Shown: positions 59,404-64,000 of the stretch, piece by piece
Layout: each line of letters opens with the position of its first letter
Numbering within the stretch: the stretch's first letter is position 1
Source: Aporrectodea caliginosa
Taxonomy: Eukaryota > Annelida > Clitellata > Crassiclitellata > Lumbricidae
Assembly: GCA_020284085.1 (NCBI GenBank)
Contig: JACEVL010000482.1
Coordinates: 1,218,501-1,282,500 of the forward strand
Direction of reading: 5' to 3'
Length of the DNA stretch: 64,000 nucleotides
Translations under genes and position numbers: made by a program
The notes under the pieces: generated by a model
What the model saw: the letters and a program-made list of their open reading frames with translations, nothing else
Databases searched by the model: none
Told to the model about the DNA's origin: nothing

Positions 59404-60783
59404 CTTTCTTTCTTTCTTTCTCCTCCGTCAAGTATTCGCTGACGATGAGGCTCTAACAAAACTTCTCCATTTCGGTCGGTCTCTTGCGAGTTCTATTGCC
59501 CTTCTTAAGTCCCATCCTCTGTCTTCTATGTCCTCCAGTACGTTATCTATCCATCTCTTCTTCTGACGTCCTCTGCTCCTTGTTCCCTCCACCTCTCCGT
59601 GCAGCGCCTTTGCCGGCATTCTTCCGTTCTCCATCCTGATCACATGTCCATACCATGTTAGTCTTCGTTTCTTTATTCTTTCCACTACCGTTTCCTTCTG
59701 TCCCAGTTCTTCTCGTGTCACCTCATTCCGTATCTTTTCTCTTCGTGATCTATTCAGTAGTCCTCGTAGCCATCCCATCTCCGCCACCAGGAGTCTTCTC
59801 TCGTCCTCCTTTTTCATGCACCAAGACTCTGCTCCATACGTGAGGACCGGTATCACCAGTGTTTCGTATAGTTTGGTTTTTGTTCTTGTTGAGATGTTGC
59901 CTGATCTCCATAGTTTCCTCAGCTTTCCAAACATTGCTGACGCCAGCCCAATTCTTTTCCTTATGTCCCTTGTCGACTCCGCGTCCTCCGTAATTACGCC
60001 CCCAGGTACACAAATTCCGTCACCTGTTCCAGCTCCTCTCCTTCCAGGGTGATGTTTATCTTTTCTTTTTCCTTACCAATTGTCATTGTTTTGGTCTTCT
60101 CTCCATTGATCTTAAGCCCGAATCTTTTGCTACTTTCGTGTACCCTGGTCGTTAGTTCCTGCAGTTGGCTTCCGCTTTCCGCCATCAGATCTATGTCGTC
60201 TGCAAATCTTAGGTTGTTGACTATTGTTCCATTTATTCTCACCCCTATTTCTGTATCTGCCAGCGCTATGTCCATCATTGCCTCCAATATCAGGTTGAAT
60301 AGGTATGGGGATAGACCGCAGCCTTGTCTTACTCCAACATGCACACGAAACCATTCCGTTAGCTCCCCATCTACTCTCACTGCGCTTACCGTCTTGCTAT
60401 ATAGGTCCTCTAGTAGTTCCACTAGCTCCTCTGGTATTCCATAATTCCTCATCACTCTCCATAGCCCCCGCTGCCAGATGCTATCAAAAGCCTGTCTGAA
60501 GTCTATAAAGTTGTTATAAATCACCTTGTTCTTTTCATAGTATTTCTCCGCTAGTTGCCTGATTGTGAATATTTGGTCTACCGTTCCCCTTCCTCTTCTG
60601 AAACCCGCCTGTTCCTCTCCCACTATTTCCTCCACATACCTCCGTAGTCGTTGTTGCAGGACTCTGGTGTACACCTTCCCAGGCACGCTCAGGAGGCTAA
60701 TTCCTCTGTAATTGCTGCAGATGGTTTTGTCCTTTTTCTTGTGTATGGGGACTATGATCGCCTTTCCCCAGTCCTCCGGGCAT
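59404..60783 (-). mobile_element. RTE-like LINE, 5'-truncated, with 10-bp target duplication
   Basis: The minus-strand RT reads EEQAGFRRGRGTVDQIF, DFRQAFDSIWQRGLW, GVRQGCGLSPYLFNLIL, NLRFADDIDLMAES and, after one frameshift near 59995, MFGKLRKLWRSG, VLTYGAESWCMKK and LTWYGHVIRM. TATTGACATT flanks it on both sides (59394-59403, 60784-60793). The tail is (AAAG)n. The N-terminal endonuclease is missing. Confidence 0.9.
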
Positions 60784-61021
60784 TATTGACATTAATGTGG
60801 CACTATTAGGGCAACCTTTGACTATATCGATCCGTTGGCTCTTTCACGGGTTTTCATTATTTGTATGCAAGCTTCGCCTGTTATTATTACTCCTTAACGG
60901 GATGGCTGCCGACGGTAACATAACTTGTTCATAATAGAGAATCGCGGGTAAACTTATGATGTTCTTGGTTGAATATAAGTGTAGATGCATAGTGTGCGAG
61001 ACGCCCACTAGCGAATACACA

Positions 61022-61260
<239 letters not shown>

Positions 61261-61264
61261 ATAG

Positions 61265-61480
61265 CGGGGCCCGATAGCGCATTGGATAACATCTGGCGTA
61301 GAGAGCGAGAGGTACCGAGTTCGAATCCCGTTAGGGCGGATATGCTTTGTAGGCTGCTATTAGCGCCGTGTATTGCAGGCTGTCTGTTCTGTTAGTAGTT
61401 AAGATTGTTTCAATTGCATAACATGTAAATGTACAGCGCAGTGCGTTTGTCAGGCGCTTAATTAAAGAAAAGATATTATT
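61265..61480 (+). mobile_element. tRNA-derived SINE, second family
   Basis: TAGCGCATTGG (A box) and GAGTTCGAATCCCG (B box) lie about 40 bp apart. The arms do not form an acceptor stem. The body ends AGGCGCTTAATTAAAGAAA before an ATT array. Confidence 0.65.
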
Positions 61481-61622
<142 letters not shown>

Positions 61623-61749
61623 AGACACAGACTGAGACAGAGACTGAGACAGAGACAGACAGAGACAGAGACAGACAGACAGAGACATAGACAGAGACAC
61701 AGAGACAGAGACAGAGATAGAGAGACAGACCAACAGACAGACAAACAGA

Positions 61750-63656
61750 GAATGGATGTCCTCTAACCTCCTTTGCCCTAACCCTTCCAATACAGAATTC
61801 ATCATCCTAGGTCTTTCGAACAAGATAAAAATCCATGACCCTTCCATACACCTATCGATTAACTCCTCATCTCTCACTTTCATATCCGACTCCTCTTTGC
61901 GCAATTTTTTATTTAGCGTCACCTTTGATCAGCATCTCTCCTTCTATAATCACATCTCCAATCTCTCGCAACCTACATGTACTTCATGCGCCATCGTGAC
62001 CTCCACATTTCATTATAATTACTCCATTGTCCACTCCAAGCTTGATAACGCAATTCCCATTGAAGGCATATTTATCCACTTGTATACGCATCACTGTACG
62101 ATAAAGCTTTACATTAATATTGTTTTGTATTCAGTTAGTTATCAGCATGAAGCAAAGCAGCTGTTGTAGAAACGTGTCTCACTGAAACCTTGAACTGTCA
62201 GGCACCGTCATGATACCAGGTTCTACAACTGAGTCTGCATGAAGTGGATTGATGCATCGTGACCTTTGGCAATGTGATATCAAGTTGAAGTGCAATTTTA
62301 CCAAAAATGAATTAATATGACGCCATATGTAACGCAAACGATGTTATGCTTAACTACGTGACGTTTGGCACATTCTTATTTAATGTAATGTTTTGTTGCA
62401 GTTGTAACTGTAGTTGTAAATACGACAATTTATATAGCATCGTCGGTTGCAAGGTACTTCTAAAATGCTTTACAAAACGCTATGCTGTCAGCGCGAATGC
62501 TAGTGCTCGGAGTAACGTAACAATTGTATTTTAAAATTCTAAGCTATGATGTATGAACTTTTTATGCAGATTTCTGACTTTTGGCTTCCTGAATAGGTGC
62601 ATGAAGACTGTTCCAGGCACGTGGACCAGCGACCCGAAAGGCCCGATCACCCGTTTTAGTTTGGGTTACTGGCACGAATGCATCAGTGGACTTTGTTGAT
62701 CGCAGCCGCGCTCTGTTAGGATCATCCTTTAGCGGCCTGAAGCCATCTGCGAAGTAGCGTGGTGCACGCTCAGTTGTTCAGACATTCATATAGCAGGACG
62801 CAAAGTTTGAATTTGACGCGCTCGCCTATTCAAAGCCACTGAAGCTGATGTTGCGCTATGGTTTGCAATGCTGTGTAATTTATGCCAAAATGACATAAGT
62901 GGTTGGTACTCAACACCTACGTGAGACTCGCGTAACAGGAATGCTAACTTCACGACAGGAAGACAGACATTTCTGTGCTATTATGTAATTTATTATGCGA
63001 ACCTCTCGAAGAGACTCCTTACTTGTTGAAATGACTTTTAGTTCAATACGAACGAGAGGTCATCCATAGAGAAAATAAACTCGAAAGCGAGTAACTTCGT
63101 CCATTGCTATACGTGGAGAACCAGAGACTGCTTAAATGTTCAGAATATCCTGTTGGTGCTGATCTAGAGACAAGGAATGATGATAACTGACTCCAGTGTT
63201 CGCCCCTGATTGTGTCCGCAAACTGTTGATGGTGGTAGGCGAGTATTGCTCAGCACAGTACACAAAAGTCCGCCGTGCAGGTCGGAGTATTCGTCAGTAA
63301 CTGGATGAGCGATCGTCGAAACGATTTCGTGGTGAATAATTGATGTCACTTTCAGCGACCAGGGCTCACAGATACACAATGGAATTTATGACTTTACGCG
63401 GTATTAAACTGTGCAACTAACAAAATCCTAAAAGCATATAAAGTCCGGGCTTGAAACTGTATAAGCAATATAGAGCCGTTTTGAATCAAACTCAACGAAA
63501 TTTGCGGCAGGGCTTCGACGATTGAAGATATTGACGTCAAACTTGGGGAAACAACTCGGGATGGCGGCCAATGGTGTGATTGATATGACACGGTTGACAC
63601 CAGTGTGATGCAATCTGATGTGGTATAGGTAAACAACACATCAAGGAGAAACTTCC
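61750..63656. repeat. 3' flank of gene D, duplicate of the A and B flanks
   Basis: Aligned in parts with 12.0-13.6 kb and 52.1-52.8 kb. It carries a LINE end at 62415-62830. Confidence 0.6.
62415..62830 (-). mobile_element. LINE 3' fragment
   Basis: The minus-strand frame reads RARLRSTKSTDAFVPVTQTK, then GDRAFRVAGPRAWNSLH, the RT C-terminal signature. The 3' part has TATATAAATTGTCG. The tail recurs at 2812-2899. Confidence 0.65.
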
Positions 63657-64000
63657 TCAATTCCGTTTCATCATCATTCTGCTTCTGGAGACATACCGGG
63701 TGGGGGCAGGCAGGGTACCCCAGGAGTTGTATCCGATGTCGTGCGCATTCAGGCCAGACATTCCGCAATAGTTCCACCACCATCCGCCAGCGGCGCTTTT
63801 GGCACAATTGCTATTGGGAGCGTAATCGTTATCTTTGTCATAGGTCGTGAATTTCATTCCCACCGCCTTATAGGGCGCGGAGTTGTAGTTGAGAGCGTCG
63901 CCGGCGTCTCCCGTGTATCCGGAAACGTTGAGGACGTAGCCACTGGCTTCGTTGCTCAGCTGAAAAAACTCGTATTCCGCTGAATACCATTTGCGCGTGT
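63657..64000 (-). CDS. Gene D: 3' part of a FReD exon 4, cut by the window edge
   Basis: The minus-strand frame is open from the window end to a TGA at 63657, ending SRSRMMMKRN. It is near-identical to exon 4 of A and B (KWYSAEYEFFQL, VSGYTGDAGDA, GGWWWNYCG) and differs mainly in the same short variable segment. Its 3' flank is homologous to those of A and B. Exons 1-3 should lie to the right of the window. Confidence 0.8.
   Translation of the reverse strand, partial: TRKWYSAEYEFFQLSNEASGYVLNVSGYTGDAGDALNYNSAPYKAVGMKFTTYDKDNDYAPNSNCAKSAAGGWWWNYCGMSGLNAHDIGYNSWGTLPAPTRYVSRSRMMMKRN

Noticed and set aside
61268..61342. Functional tRNA gene
   Set aside because: A and B boxes fit, but the 5' and 3' ends do not pair; it continues into a SINE body.

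Overview
This is a eukaryotic, animal-type window: split genes with GT/AG introns, secreted multi-domain proteins, several non-LTR retrotransposon lineages (CR1/L2-like, Jockey/I-like, RTE-like), tRNA-derived SINEs, hAT-like and mariner-like DNA elements, and about 3 kb of long microsatellites. The mix suggests a marine invertebrate, perhaps a mollusc or other lophotrochozoan. That placement is inference; no species-diagnostic gene is present.

The only convincing cellular genes form one family of secreted lectin-like proteins. Each complete member has the same exon plan: exon 1, signal peptide plus a Cys-rich PAN/Apple-like domain (ends phase 0); exon 2, a 34-40 nt micro-exon (phase 0 to 1); exon 3, a fibronectin type II (FN2)-like domain (phase 1 to 1); exon 4, a fibrinogen-related domain (FReD) that begins at its 'GW..IQ' core and lacks the usual N-terminal cysteine pair. 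Members are gene B (minus, 13635-19496), gene E (plus, 23832-29503), gene F (plus, 40020-46859, micro-exon provisional), gene A (minus, 52820-56973) and the cut-off 3' end of gene D (minus, 63657-64000). Broken pieces are an orphan exon 1 with two frameshifts (C, 7607-7921) and an inverted, stop-containing copy of gene E exon 1 (22310-22640). The spliced frames of A, B and E close exactly (375, 376 and 389 aa).

The array grew by segmental duplication. Flanks of B, A, D and C are alignable (10.5-13.6 kb with 50.5-52.8 and 61.9-63.6 kb; 19.5-22.1 kb with 57.0-60.9 and 7.9-8.95 kb), and 9.45-10.78 kb matches 34.18-35.27 kb. These paralogous flanks act as empty sites and date several insertions: an RTE element (59404-60783), a hAT-like MITE (58563-58964), a mariner derivative (51463-52115) and a tail-only CR1 insertion (about 8007-8090).

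The rest is mobile and repetitive DNA. A CR1-like element with an intact RT frame lies at 3286-5430; its 3' end folds into a stem whose 5' arm also encodes the last residues of the ORF, and the same stem ends an unrelated tRNA-derived SINE. A minus-strand LINE (16240-17905) is nested in a decayed plus-strand LINE within gene B intron 2. Long trinucleotide arrays occupy intron 1 of A and B and the matching side of pseudogene C. The stretches 29.5-31.4, 36.8-39.0, 41.7-43.0 and 46.9-49.2 kb hold nothing I can name.
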